Shown piece after piece: positions 24,471-35,365 of a DNA stretch of 64,000 bases. A program made the position numbers and the translations under genes. This DNA comes from Vitrella brassicaformis (taxonomy: Eukaryota; Sar; Vitrellaceae), in the NCBI GenBank assembly GCA_001179505.1, contig CDMY01000938.1, forward strand, positions 124,883-188,882. Direction: 5' to 3'. Position 1 is the first letter of the stretch. Each line of letters begins with the position of its first letter. Below the pieces are notes generated by a model that was given only the letters and a program-made list of their open reading frames with translations, did not search any database and was not told the DNA's origin.

Positions 24471-25682
24471 TGTGATATGGCGTAGGTAGTTGATTTGGCG
24501 GGGAGAGAAAGGAGCGATGCCTGCAGGGCAGGATGTACCTACCTACCGTAGCTTAGCACTCATTTCATTGGCCTGGCCATGGGATGAATGGGATGGGTAA
24601 GCTTGTGTGGCTATAGCATAGCATACTCACACACACACATACACACATGCCACACACGACAGACACGCATAGGTAACTTACTTTGACTAACTGACCTATT
24701 TGTCATTTTCGGATGGATGGATGTTCTGAGAGCTGAGCGACTTGATGCATGGCATGGATGCAGCCACTCTTGACCGATCAAACCATTCCGTCAGTCGTCT
24801 TCCGTCCCTTCATGGAAACACACAAGATACATCGTTCACACTAGGCGGGCAGGCAGGCAGGCAGGCGGACACCCCACCACTGGATAATGTCAACCACACT
24901 CCCATCTCACTGTGCCCATCTCGTTCCATCCCACGCCACTCATCTCGCTGCTCTCCTCTGTGCGCGTGTGGCCTTGTGCATACGCCGTTCTCATAGATCT
25001 GACTGTGCCTGGACCAAAACCAGGCAGGCTCCAAGAAGACGACGACCAACACACAGACAGCACTTGACACCTCAAGCCACCTGCAAAGCGAGATCATAGC
25101 ATCTGTCCCGTCCTTGCCTTGCCTTGCCTTTCCTCTGTGCGTTAGCGGACGCACGTCTGTCCGTCCGCCAACACAGTGGATGACGACCACTGTGCCGTGA
25201 TCTGTCACTCACTGCGCATGACGGGAAAACACGCGCACTTCCCACCAGTGCACCTCAGCAAAGCATCGACACTTGTCGCAAAAGCAAAACAATCTCTGCC
25301 TGCCATCCCATCCAGCCCATGCGAAACGTATACGTAGTGCAACCATATACCCCAGTTCTCCCTCTTTGCGACTTTACGGTTTCCCCCCGACAAACAACGC
25401 GACCAGCGAAGAGAGGCACCTCTCGCCGGTCGGTTTGCACGCCGAGTGCGAGCCCGACAATCGCAACAGAGGGGAACGCACACAGAGAGGGACAACAAGA
25501 AAGACGACAGAGCATCAAATACATCCAGCGACCAGCACCCACACACCCAATCACCCACAACCACCGTATGGTATGTACACGGCAAACAGCCCGCCCGCCC
25601 GCCAGCCAGCTGACTATAGATACACTCACTGGCACACTCATTCTCTCGCTCCCGCCCCGCCTCGCCTCACACCCATCCGCCG
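24471..25682. other. Intergenic region
   Basis: About 1.2 kb between two converging genes. I find no supported frame. It contains short CA tracts near 24631-24650 and a GCAG/GGCA repeat near 24845-24868. Both 3' UTRs should be here. Confidence 0.5.
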
Positions 25683-26518
25683 CTAGAGAGGTGCAAAACA
25701 GCTCTGCTGCTCGCGGTCCTTGTTGACGATATGCACCAGCACCATCTCCTCGACCGGCCCGCGGCAGATGGGGCACATACTTTGGTCGGGCGGCCGCCGC
25801 ATCCAGGCGTCGCTGCACTCACGGCAGAAGACCGGATGCCTCTGAAAGCAATAGCCAACCAACCAAACAGCCGACGCACAGACACACAGACAGACACACA
25901 GACAGGTCAAGTACACGTGTTCCTTCGTCTCTTCTGTCGTTTTGTGGACATGGCCTTACACAGGGCAGCACAGCCATGGCCATGGGCCTGTCCAAGCAGA
26001 TGCAGCAGATCATCAAGCCCCCCTCCTCCCTCTCCACCACCACCCTCTTGTTGTAGGGGTGGAACGGCGCCATGGCCACCTCCGCCTCCCGCGCCCTCCC
26101 CCGCCGCTCAGCCTCCTCCAGAAGGCGCCGCTCGAGCTTCTTGTCCGCCAGCAGCTTCAGCCGGTAAGCGTCAAGCTCCGCTCGCTGCTCCTGAGAGGAG
26201 CTTCTCAGGGAACTGACACAACACACCAACACACACGTGCTCGTCTGCCTGCGTGGTGAGTGACGTGCGTACCTTGAGGAGCGTGGCACTGCGCGTGTTG
26301 GTGATGTTGCTGCGGTTGCTACGCGACCGGTTTGCGCCCCGCCTCCTCGGTCGTTGACGCGCGAGAGGTCCGCAAACTCGTTTGCACTCATCGGCCTGCC
26401 TGAATTATGCACAGAGGACAGGAATCAAAGGAGGCGATGCTGCATGTGCTGTAGTTAGCCAGCAGTGAGTGACGTGTCGACTTCTCTGGTGGCAGTGCAT
26501 GCACTGCTTACCCGTCAT
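25683..26518 (-). CDS. RING-finger (C3HC4) protein, putative E3 ubiquitin ligase
   Basis: The ATG at 26518 encodes MTG at the end of a tiny first exon; splicing to 26404 gives MTGRPMSANEFADLSRVND, which joins in phase. A basic Ser/Thr/Arg stretch leads to a coiled helix (QRAELDAYRLKLLADKKLER). The RING follows: CCICLDRPMAMAVLPC, then HPVFCRECSDAWMRR and CPICRGPVEEMVLVHIV. The spacing fits the zinc ligands of a RING-HC that recruits an E2 enzyme. The protein ends REQQSCFAPL at 25683 and is short, about 200 residues. Its substrate is unknown. It is divergent with, and 94 bp from, the RBBP5-like gene. Confidence 0.82.
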
Positions 26519-26612
26519 GATGATCCTTGTTGGCCTTGTCTGCAGAGTGCTGTTTCGAAGAAGACGAAGAAGGAAGAAGTCACACCCTTCGTGCTCTCTG
26601 AGAAGGGAGAGG
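26519..26612. promoter_or_regulatory. Divergent intergenic region, probable shared promoter
   Basis: The RING gene and the RBBP5-like gene start on opposite strands with 94 bp between the chosen ATGs (139 bp if the second gene starts at 26658). A shared bidirectional promoter is inferred. Confidence 0.4.
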
Positions 26613-29312
26613 ATGGCGAGCTCACATGTGATCTCGCAACGAAGCACCGAAGAAGCGATGGATTTCGCTTGTTTTGACCCTTCTACGGACGACAATCTGG
26701 TGCCCGAGCGGATCTCCTACCGACTGGCCGTCGATGACGAGTCGTCCGTCACTCTCGCGGCAGCCTTCTCAGCCAACGGGCACCTCGTCGCCACGGCAGC
26801 CGTCACCAACACAGAGGACGCAGCCAAACCCGCAAGCGGCCACGAAAGCAGCGGCGCCTCCTCATCGAGTGCTGCCGCCAATGGCCATTTCCTTCATGCA
26901 CTCGCCGGCAGCGGGAGTGTCATTCATCTCTTCTCGGCGGCCATCCGCGAGCACGTTGCCACCGTCGGCAGTGTGCCGTTCCGCGTCACGCATCTCACAT
27001 TCGCCGACCATGACCGCACTCTCATCGTCTTCGGACCGGAGGCAGTGCAAGTGATAGATCTCATGCGGCAGGAGGAGGGCGGCCACGCACACGACAAGCC
27101 AATGCGGCTGCCGGGCGACAGGCGGCTGCGGGAGCACCGCGACTCGCCGCGCGTGGCCTTCCTCGACGGGTCGAGCCAGGATGGATACTATCGGTTTGTC
27201 GTGAACCTGACCGACGAGGAGACCACTGGGCCGCATGTGCTCAGGGTGGACGTAGTGAGCCGCGCTGTGAGACTCTCGCCCATCCTGGACCCCTCAATGG
27301 CTGCCAAGTACCGCAAAGACAGCAAGGGCAAGGAGGCTGCCCGGTCGCCCACCGAGTGGCCCTTTGCCGTCATTCGCAAGAGCAAAACCGACGCCCCTCC
27401 CTCCCCGGCACACTCCCCCTCCCCCTCTCCCTCTCCCTCCCTCTCCCCCTTTCAGCACAAGAGGCCCTACCCGCCCCTTCTGCCCCCTCCCTCCCTCGGC
27501 GAGCCGGCGATCGTCATCGCAGCGCCGAACAATACCCTGCTGGCCTTCAACTCTGCTCTGCAGCTGGCCGGGAGGCTGGCGATGGGTCGCAGCCAGTTCG
27601 GGGGCATCTTCCAGCTGTGTGCGCACGAGCACGGCGATAGCGACGTGCTCGTGGCCATCGAGCCCGAGATGGTCGTCTTCATCCATCTGACCTACCCTAG
27701 GTCAGGCGACGGAGGAGGGCAGGAGGACGGCAAGAGCAAGAGCGGCAAGAGCGGCAAGAGCGGCAAGAGCGGCGCGGGCCGCAGCCAGCAGGGCGACGCC
27801 AACCAGCAACAGCCGGAGGAGGAGGGTGGCGACGTTGAAATGAAGAACGCCAACAACGGCAACGGCAAGGGCAATGACAACGCGAATGAGGACGAGAACG
27901 AGTCGAGCGATGGTGATGGTGAGGAGGGGGAGGAGGATCCCGAGGACATGACTGGCGAGATGGCGTTGAAGTTCCTGGCGCGGCAGCCGCCGCCCTCGTC
28001 GGGCGACAAGTACGTCACGGGCTGCTTCAGCCTCTTCCCGTGCCTCAGAGCTGTCGCCATATCGGCATACTCGTCGGTGAGGGAGGAACAGGCTCACGGA
28101 TGCGTGCTGTGATGTGATGTGATGTGATGTGCTGTGCAGATGAACATATACCGTATGTATGTGTATGACGTCGAAAGCCATGAGGAGCACCACCGCCTCA
28201 AGAAACTCGAAGTAGACACCACCAAAATCGGACTCGTCACACGGGTGGGTCAGTGGGTGGGTGCGGTGCGTCAAAAATTCCACTCACACATACACAACAC
28301 ATCATGGGTCGCTGTGTGTGTGTGTGTGTGTGTGTGTCAGATCTGTTGGTGTCCTTATGAGTGCAAGCTGCTGAGCATGACGACCGAGGGCTCGGCACTC
28401 CTGTGGCAGCCAAGACACCGAGACTCCTGGGCCAACTTCATCGCCGGTAAGTGGAGGGCATGCAGTTGGCAGCCGACAGGCACAGACATACAAACCGTCG
28501 CTGTCTGTCTGTCTGTCTGTCTGTCGGTCAGGCTTTGTGCTGACCGATCGCAATCGCGAATACGTAGAGGTGAGGATCAATGTTGGCGACATGTGTGTGC
28601 ATCAAAGAAGGGTCGTTTCTGTTGCGTCCGTCTGCCTGCCTGCCTGCCTGCGTGCAGCGGGAGGATGAGTTTGACGACCCTGTGGCGGACATCGAGCGGC
28701 GGGAGAGGGAGGACGCCATCAAGATTAAAGAGCAAAGGGACGCCATACACGCACAGATCATGCAAATGCCCCCCGACAGGTACGCATTCACGCGCGATGG
28801 TTTCGGACGGGGAAGGTGGCCCATCCCGTGTGTCTGTCTGTGTGTGTGTATGCGTGCAGCCGTCCGTTTCAGCAGCTGCCTGCTGCCCTGCCCCTAAACG
28901 ACGAGTGGATCAGCCACACCGTCCCGCCAAAGATCCCAGAGTACGCACCTCACACCATCAAACACACACACACCTGCACAGTTCTCCCCCTGCTTACTTG
29001 CCATGTGTGCCGTGCAGCTACCCCTTCCTGGACATCGAGAGCGTCTGCTTCCCCGCCCAAGAGCACATCCCAAACACGTCCACATCACCCGACGACTCGT
29101 CATCCCTCACCTCCTCGCCGCCCCGAGGGCGACGGGCACACCGTGACGCTCACAGCCACAGCCATGGCGCCGACAAGAAGAGGAAACTGGTATACAGGGG
29201 TGAGGTCGAGGGGCCGACCATCGAGAGCCGCGTGACGGATATCGCCCCCGGGCCGCTAGTCGAGTATTTCGGCAAGGTGGTGGCGGATGCGAGGAGGTGG
29301 GGGTTTGGGTAG
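26613..29312 (+). CDS. RBBP5/Swd1-like WD40 subunit of a COMPASS (H3K4 methyltransferase) complex
   Basis: The chosen start is ATG 26613 (MASSHVISQRS); ATG 26658 (MDFACFDPSTDD) is an alternative. The first exon, about 1.46 kb, has WD40-like strands (LAAAFSANGHLVATAAV, LHALAGSGSVIHLFSAAIRE, LTFADHDRTLIVFGPEAVQV). Its low-complexity inserts include a Ser/Pro run near 27410-27450 and an acidic, Asn-rich run near 27840-27940. Later exons read YVYDVESHEEHHRLKKLEVD, ICWCPYECKLLSMTTEGSAL and RDSWANFIAGF. NREYVEREDEFDDPV then closely resembles the short hinge after the RBBP5 propeller, which reads NVEYEERESEFD in animals. The C-terminus has NDEWISHTVPPKIPE and DKKRKLVYRG and ends at TAG 29310. RBBP5/Swd1 bridges the Set1/MLL catalytic subunit and Ash2L in the nucleus. 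The hinge motif is the main support. Confidence 0.75.
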
Positions 29313-30209
29313 ATAGGTTCGGTATGGTAGATGCTTGTGTGAATAGCTGAGCGGTGCCTGCGTGAGATATCAAATGATGCACAAGGTTGGTGGGAGATGG
29401 ACGGAATCTATGGGCCATTTAGTCTTGTCACGGCCAGTCGGGCTGTCTTTCAAGAGCTGCTGTCTATGCTTCGCTGCATTTCTGACCCACAGAGGCGCAG
29501 CTACAGGTGGCCAGTAGCAGTTCAGAGACAGCCAGAGTGGTGAGAGCAAGGGATATAGAGACACGTGTAAATGAAAAGCTTCTGCTACCCGGGATGTCTA
29601 CTTGTACCGCCCCACTCAGGTGGTCGGCTGCTCGACCACCCGAGCATCCCCCTTCCACCAGTCACAACACAGCCAGCAGCCAGCCCATGCACCCATCTCA
29701 TGCACCCATCTCACGCTTAGGTGCACCACTAGCGCGACACTCATCTGCAGACACATTCACACACACACACAGAGACATGCAAGTGAGACATGTAATGTGT
29801 TCGTGTCTCACTGATCGTCTGCCCACCCTCTGCCTGCACTCTCTTAAGAGTCGGTGCGCCGCAGTTTCGGACTCCACAGCCTGCTGCTGCTGGTCGTGCA
29901 CACACAGACGCACGCACATACGAACATGACAAAACCACATGTGTATGTATACATCTCACTGCTCGTCTACCTTCTCCCGTGCGTACCACGTGGCACAGAT
30001 ACTGACGACTGGCCACATGTGAGTGCCTCTCTCCCACGATGACAAAAAGTACGTCATCTGAGGTTCCGTAAGTACCGCCAAATGGCCGCAAGCGAGTCCT
30101 ACCAATAGAGTCCTACACTGAGCAGAAGGCCGTACACAAACCCCGTCTACCCGATAGGGTCAATCGAGCCATGCTCAGCCGGTGTTCCCTCCTCTGCCTC
30201 ATCGCTCGG
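29313..30209. other. Intergenic region
   Basis: About 0.9 kb with no frame I can support, between two converging transcription units. It contains the near-tandem CATGCACCCATCTCA unit at about 29684-29714 and a CA run at 29758-29772. Confidence 0.45.
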
Positions 30210-32070
30210 CTAAAGGATGGCTGCTAGGCCTGATGCCGGCTCGGCATCCATCCCATCCACCCCCTGGTCGTGCTCGATCGGTGGCTGCAGCTGTGGCTGC
30301 GCTGGTGGTGGTGGTGGCGGCAGCGATTCGAGTATCATCGCCATGAACAGGGCCTTCTGCTCCTCTGCTGACCTTGGCATGTACTCCTGCAAGGATGTGT
30401 GCAATGAATGCATGGATGGATGGATGGATGGTGCATTCGTTGAGCATCTTGCTGGCTACTACTGTACACCCACCTCAAAGCTGACACCGTTGGGGATGGG
30501 CGCTGCTGCTGCTGGCTCTGCAGCAGGTGGCGCTGAAGCAGCAGCAGCAGCATGCGCAGCAGACGCGGCCGGCTCATCTATCTCGTTGTCCTGACATATA
30601 CACATTCCACGCCAGACCACGAATGCACCCCAGTCGATCATGCTCCCTCCCCGCCTGTCTGGCCATGTGCGTGCCTACCATCTGTCTGAGACGACCGAGA
30701 TTCCCCCATTCACGCCGTGCTGGTTAAAGTCGAAACAAAACCGCGACTCCCTTTGAGCCACGCGCATCAGTACGCGACAGGGTGGAATAGAGATGAGCTT
30801 GGGACCGTGGTGGTCGCGTAGGCAGGAAAATGCCTTTGCAATGTGTTCAGGCCAGCGGAAAGGAATGCCCCGACGCGAAGGTGCCGGAGACACAGCGACA
30901 GCCGCTTCTCGATGCGCTGGAAGCTTCCATGTGCTTTGGCCATGTCCTCTTTCATCTTGTACATGCCGGAACAGGGATCAATGCCCTGCAGCAGGGTCAG
31001 GCCGCTGGCAATGGCCTCCTCCAGCTGGTCGAGCGCGTCCTTATCCTCCCAGTCGGCCGAGATGGCCTTCTGCGACGCCGCGGCGACGGGGTCGAGGACA
31101 TCGCCCCGCCATGCCGTCTGCACCATCAGACCGGCGTTGAATGCCGCTGTCGGCTTGCCCACCAATCGCCCTGCCCGCACCCCCCTCGTCCGGCACGACA
31201 ACGCCCTTGTTCCCCAGCCGTTCAACGAGCTCGTCGGCCGCCTTCACCACCTCCTCGATCTCCTCGTCTGCCCCGTCGCCCAAGAGGGCATGCAGCTGGC
31301 CGATGTCGCGGTGGTGGAGGACGATGAAGAGGCCGATCTCGGGCGCCTCCTGTAGCACCTTGCCCGTCGGGTGCTGCTGAGCGATGACGCGGGCCTCGTA
31401 GCCGAAGGGCACGACCGCCATCTGGTCGCCGAGGAAGGGGGCGAGGCGGGGAGGGGTGGGGTTGGCGAGGAGAAGAGTGGCAATCGTGTCAACAAACTTG
31501 GCGGTGGCGGGCACACAGGGGTCCTCGATCGGCTGCAGCTTCTTCAGGCGCTCGAGCAATTTGTTGTGCAGCATGGTGTCGCTCGTGACATGGTCGCTGC
31601 ACATGAGGCGCTTCTCATACGCCTTCTGGTGCGCCCGAACCGCCGCCAATAGCACGGCATAGAGCTCCTTGAGCTCAGACAATAGCTCCCGACGGTGCGC
31701 ATCCCGCTGCCACTCGTCGGTGCTGCTGGTGTGGCGGTTTTTGCGGGCGATGCGGGGGAGGCTGAGGCGCTTGAGCAGCCAGATGGTGAGCGTCGTGTAG
31801 CAGCTCGGGTCTGCATCGCATCACCCATACAGACACACACGCGCACACACACAGAGAGGCATGACAGTGAGGCATGTTCATGTATTCATACACACCTGCT
31901 GCTGAGCTGTGGCTGAGCTCAACTGGCTGAGCTGGCTGTGGTGGTGGTTGTGGCGGCAGCGACTCGAGTATCATGGCAACACGAGGCATGTTGTACCAAT
32001 GGCATTGCTCCCACTTGATGGCTGGGCGGCCAGGAACGAATCTGCGTGACACTGCAGCACACGCACTCAT
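30210..32070 (-). pseudogene. Frameshifted gene of unknown family, part of a duplicated block
   Basis: A long coding stretch runs from about 31815 (SCYTTLTIWLLKRLSLPRIA) through ELKELYAVLLAAVRAHQKAY and ALLGDGADEEIEEVVKAADE to VVVPDEGG near 31190. There the plausible frame shifts at a run of six C (31180-31185) and continues as RAGRLVGKPTAAFNAGLMVQ, ALDQLEEAIASGLTLLQGID and KMKEDMAKAHGSFQRIEKRL. Upstream (about 32045-31895) an exon reads VAMILESLPPQPPPQPAQPV. A near copy, AMILESLPPPPPPAQPQLQ, forms the last exon, which stops at 30210. I do not recognise the family. Part of it shares sequence with the kinase-like gene upstream. One extra or missing C, real or a sequencing fault, separates the two halves, so it could be a working gene. 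Confidence 0.5.
31711..31830. repeat. Duplicated segment, copy 1 (partner at about 35090-35205)
   Basis: On the minus strand it encodes CYTTLTIWLLKRLSLPRIAR. The partner 3.4 kb away is nearly identical, but the Tyr codon there is TAG. Orientation is direct. Confidence 0.85.
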
Positions 32071-32224
32071 ACAATGAGGGGCTTTGCTGTGTTCTGACTC
32101 CTAACCATTATGCGGAGGTATCGGTCGAGGGATGCACACCTGCTAGTGGCTGCTGCTGTGGGCGTAGAAGGGGAGCCGCCTCGACGCGCGTCAGTTGCCT
32201 CTCGAGGTCGATGCATGACCCACA

Positions 32225-32300
32225 ACGGACACAGACGGACAGAGGAACAAACATTACGGCTGTCCTGTCTGCATGCACGTGCCTCAGGTGTAGTGCACGC
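32225..32300. repeat. Duplicated segment, copy 1 (partner at about 35205-35278)
   Basis: A GGACAGAG(A/G)AACAAA(C/T)ATTACGG type sequence followed by CTGTCCTGTCTGCATGCA. It occurs twice in the same orientation about 3 kb apart, mostly in intron-like sequence. Confidence 0.85.
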
Positions 32301-32518
32301 CCACCACAGGACACCCTCGTTGGCCTCGTTGGCCTCGTTGGCCTCGTCCGCCGCCTGGCAGGCCATCATCATAGCCGAATTCTTGCCAAACGTACGGCTG
32401 GGGTCAGGTTGTTTCAGTCCTTCTCGCGCTTGTGTCCTATTCAACCACCCGCCGCCCACACACACAGACATACGGTACGGGAGTACAAATGCACTCACTC
32501 GCCTGACTCACTTCGAGG

Positions 32519-32706
32519 CACTGAGTGTCGAGGTAGTAGATGTTGTTCTAGTTGAAGGTCGCCATCATGCTCGCTCCGATGGTCGCACGGTTGACCCTGA
32601 AATAGCGACACAAACACACAAGCCGCGTGTCTTTCCCCTCTCCTCTTTTCTGCCTCCCTCCCTCCCTGCCTGCCTGCCTGCCTGCCTAGGTGCCTGGCTC
32701 ACTCAC
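32519..32706. repeat. Duplicated exon plus intron, decayed copy (partner at 33103-33290)
   Basis: On the minus strand it encodes VNRATIGASMMATFN and then TAG (32548-32550), where the partner has Trp (VNRASLGFGMMATFNW). The match continues through the adjoining intron, including the CCTCCCT/GCCTGCCT simple repeat and GGTGCCTGGCTCACTCACTC. So the copy was made at DNA level and then decayed. Confidence 0.88.
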
Positions 32707-33102
32707 TCACTCACGTGAGCTTGATGAGGATGAATAGCCAGCAAGCGACACCACACAGACCGGCACATGTAATGGCTTTGTTCGCTGCCTGCATGACGGT
32801 AATCACCAGAGCGATTGACAAAAGGACACAAAATATTTTCCTGCCACCTACACATAAAGGACACCAGTCATGATTGATGGTGTGCTTCTCTCTGTTCACT
32901 CACGTGTGACCGGATGTGTGGGGGTGGTGTGAGTGTCTAGTGGTTGATGTTGGTGTAGTTGATGTGGTTGGCCACCGAGCCGTCGTCCACCCGCACCAGC
33001 ATAAAGTTCGGCGACACGCGAGCGTTGTGTCTCCTTCGGTTGAACGACACCAGTGCGGCGCGACCACCTGCAGCGACATGTCGCTGGTGACGATGTTGGG
33101 GC

Positions 33103-33290
33103 ACTCAGTGTCGAGATAGTAGATGTTGTCCCAGTTGAAGGTCGCCATCATGCCAAATCCCAGGGAGGCACGGTTGACCCTGAAACAGCGACATAAACAC
33201 ACAAGCCGCGTGTCTTTCCCCTCTCATCTTTTCTGCCTCCCTGTCTGCCTGCCTACCTGCCTGTATAGGTGCCTGGCTCACTCACTCACC
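33103..33290. repeat. Duplicated exon plus intron, open copy (partner at 32519-32706)
   Basis: The copy without the stop. It encodes VNRASLGFGMMATFNWDN on the minus strand and continues with YYLDTECPNIV. Confidence 0.88.
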
Positions 33291-33930
33291 CGACCTTGAG
33301 CATGACGTCGTCGCGGTGGACATCGAACTGCAGTCCCACCAACACGTCACCACCGACAATGAATACGGACGGCGCCCACAGCCTCAGCGTCCTGGTGGAC
33401 GCGTCGTACTCCCATCTGTGTCAGGCGATGTTGCCGTCCCGAAGTCACACACAACAGGGCGCATCAGGCCCGTCTCCTCATCCTTGACCATCAGCACATT
33501 GTGTGGCTGCACACACAGGCACACACCCATACACACAGACATACACACAAGTGCGGCCACCTTGCTCGTCCATGAGATGGGGACCTTTAGGTCACGGTGA
33601 GCGATTTTCTGCGCACACACAGACACACATACATACATCCACAGACGTACACATATAGTGCAGGGCGTCCATCTCTTCCAGCGACCCGAGCAGGCAGAAC
33701 ACCAAGTAGCCAACCACACAGGCCGGCACCACTTGGTGACGGCCGAATATCTCCGCATATATCTCCTTCACTTGTCTTTCAATCTCATCCACGGTGAGCG
33801 GTTTATTGAAAATCTCGCTAGCGAGGCCTTTGACTGGACCCCCTTTTGCCTGGGTGCACAAAAGGTGACGTACGCCTTACAATCAATCCATCGATCGTAT
33901 GCGTATACTCAGTGACCATCTTACCAACAC

Positions 33931-33974
33931 GCCTTCTCCTCGAGACGGGAGCCGCTCGGCGAGCTCAGGAAAGA
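33931..33974. repeat. Short duplicated segment, copy 1 (partner at 34363-34398)
   Basis: CCTTCTCCT, then GACGGGAGCCG(C)TCGGC and a CTCAGGAAAG end recur about 430 bp downstream with several substitutions. It is one more piece of the patchwork block. Confidence 0.7.
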
Positions 33975-34362
33975 TGAGTTCTTTTCCTGGCTTAGCCGCT
34001 CGAACGCTGCCGAATCAACAGAGAAAGCGGCATGCAAGGATGGATCGAACAGACCATAGCTCCGCGCCTACCATGGATCTTCCCCAAGTTGAAAATGCAT
34101 CGGGTGGCTGCGAGGAATCCTCGCACAAGAGTGTTCTTGTCAATGCCGTAAAAGGCCTTTTCCTCTGACACGACCGCTTTCGCTGCCTTGCTAAAATTAG
34201 ACCTTTGCCGCGGGCCTGCACCACTGGGGCTCTTAGCGATGCGCTCCATTACTTCGTATGCCTTCTGGTTGAGCGCATTGCCGACTTCCAACTTGAGGTT
34301 GAGGCTTTGCAGAACTGCAAAGAGAACACTCCCAGCCTGCCTTCCTGGCATAGCCCCTTCTC

Positions 34363-34398
34363 CTGAAGGCGGGAGCCGGTCGGCTCTCTCAGGAAAGG
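34363..34398. repeat. Short duplicated segment, copy 2 (partner at 33931-33974)
   Basis: Second copy, reading CCCTTCTCCTGAAGGCGGGA and ending TCTCTCAGGAAAGG, in the same orientation. Confidence 0.7.
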
Positions 34399-34446
34399 GT
34401 ACGCCGTGCACCTCTGCACACAACAGACACAGACACAGACGGCTGG

Positions 34447-34492
34447 ACCACGAGGCTGTCCTGGGTCTGTTCCTGAGCCGTCAGCTGCCTAT
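34447..34492. repeat. Short duplicated segment, copy 1 (partner at 35320-35365)
   Basis: CCACGAGGCTGTCCTGGGTC, then AGCCGTCAGCTGCC. The partner lies in the kinase N-lobe exon, where it encodes GQLTAEGQTRDSLVV. This copy reads RQLTAQEQTQDSLVV. Confidence 0.8.
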
Positions 34493-34572
34493 AGATGACG
34501 AGGTGTTGCCACAATGAATGCCTGCATATCTCAGGTGGCTCTCCACCTTGCGCGAGTCGGTCACTTTGTACT

Positions 34573-34664
34573 GCATATTCACACAAGCGCACATGGCAAA
34601 CATACACATCGATGGAGAGCATATTCACACAAGCGCACATGGCAAACATACACATCGATGGAGA
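34573..34664. repeat. Exact 46-bp tandem repeat, two units
   Basis: Two identical 46-bp units, each starting GCATATTCACACAAGCGCAC, stand head to tail in an intron-like part of the kinase pseudogene. The lack of any difference suggests a recent event. Confidence 0.95.
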
Positions 34665-35089
34665 ACGCATTTCTGCTCACCTTTGGTGGAAACCCCTTCA
34701 TCCACGCCCCGCACTTCTCCTTGAAGCACCGAGCGGGGTGCACACGCAGCACCTCCAGCACGTCCATCTCACCGAATATCTATAGCCGCACACAGATCAG
34801 ATATCACATACAAATCTACCCAGTCTCCCTCCCCACTCACCCTCTTGCGTCTGTAGTCTTTCTTCTGCAGAAACGACTGCAAGGCAAGCAGGTCTACCTC
34901 CTTGATGAGCTTCTTTTCCGCGCATGTTGAACAAAGTTTTGATGGCGTCCATGCACAACAAATTGGGATAGGCTCCAGTGTCGACGATAAAGAGGATATG
35001 CTTCAGTGTGTTGGGCCGCTGTGTTCTGCCTGAAAGCTTTCTACGGCAGACAAGCGGAACAACAGGGCGCAACTGCAGTGCCACGGTGC

Positions 35090-35205
35090 CACTCGTCTGT
35101 GCTGCTGGTGTGGCGGTTTTTGCGGGCGATGCGGGGGAGGCTGAGGCGCTTGAGCAGCCAGATGGTGAGCGTCGTCTAGCAGCTCGGCTCTGCATCCCCC
35201 ATACG
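35090..35205. repeat. Duplicated segment, copy 2, with stop codon (partner at 31711-31830)
   Basis: On the minus strand the copy reads SC-stop-TTLTIWLLKRLSL: the Tyr codon is TAG (35176-35178). It therefore cannot be used as coding sequence in that frame. Confidence 0.85.
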
Positions 35206-35278
35206 GACACGGACGGACAGAGAAACAAATATTACGGCTGTCCTGTCTGCATGCACCTGCCTCAGGTGTAGTGCCCCA
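35205..35278. repeat. Duplicated segment, copy 2 (partner at 32225-32300)
   Basis: Same sequence as the partner with a handful of substitutions. It directly follows the 35090-35205 copy, whereas the two partner segments lie about 400 bp apart at 31.7-32.3 kb. Order and spacing were not kept. Confidence 0.85.
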
Positions 35279-35319
35279 TTCACCCACCCGCCCACTCGCT
35301 CACCGAGGTACTGCATTGG

Positions 35320-35365
35320 CACCACGAGGCTGTCCCGGGTCTGTCCCTCAGCCGTCAGCTGCCCG
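35320..35365. repeat. Short duplicated segment, copy 2 (partner at 34447-34492)
   Basis: Lies within the kinase N-lobe exon and matches the 34447-34492 segment at about nine of ten positions. Confidence 0.8.

Noticed and set aside
32320-32350. TTGGCCTCG unit repeated several times, considered as a minisatellite element
   Set aside because: It is a short codon repeat (Glu-Ala-Asn on the minus strand) in the duplicated block, not a separate element.
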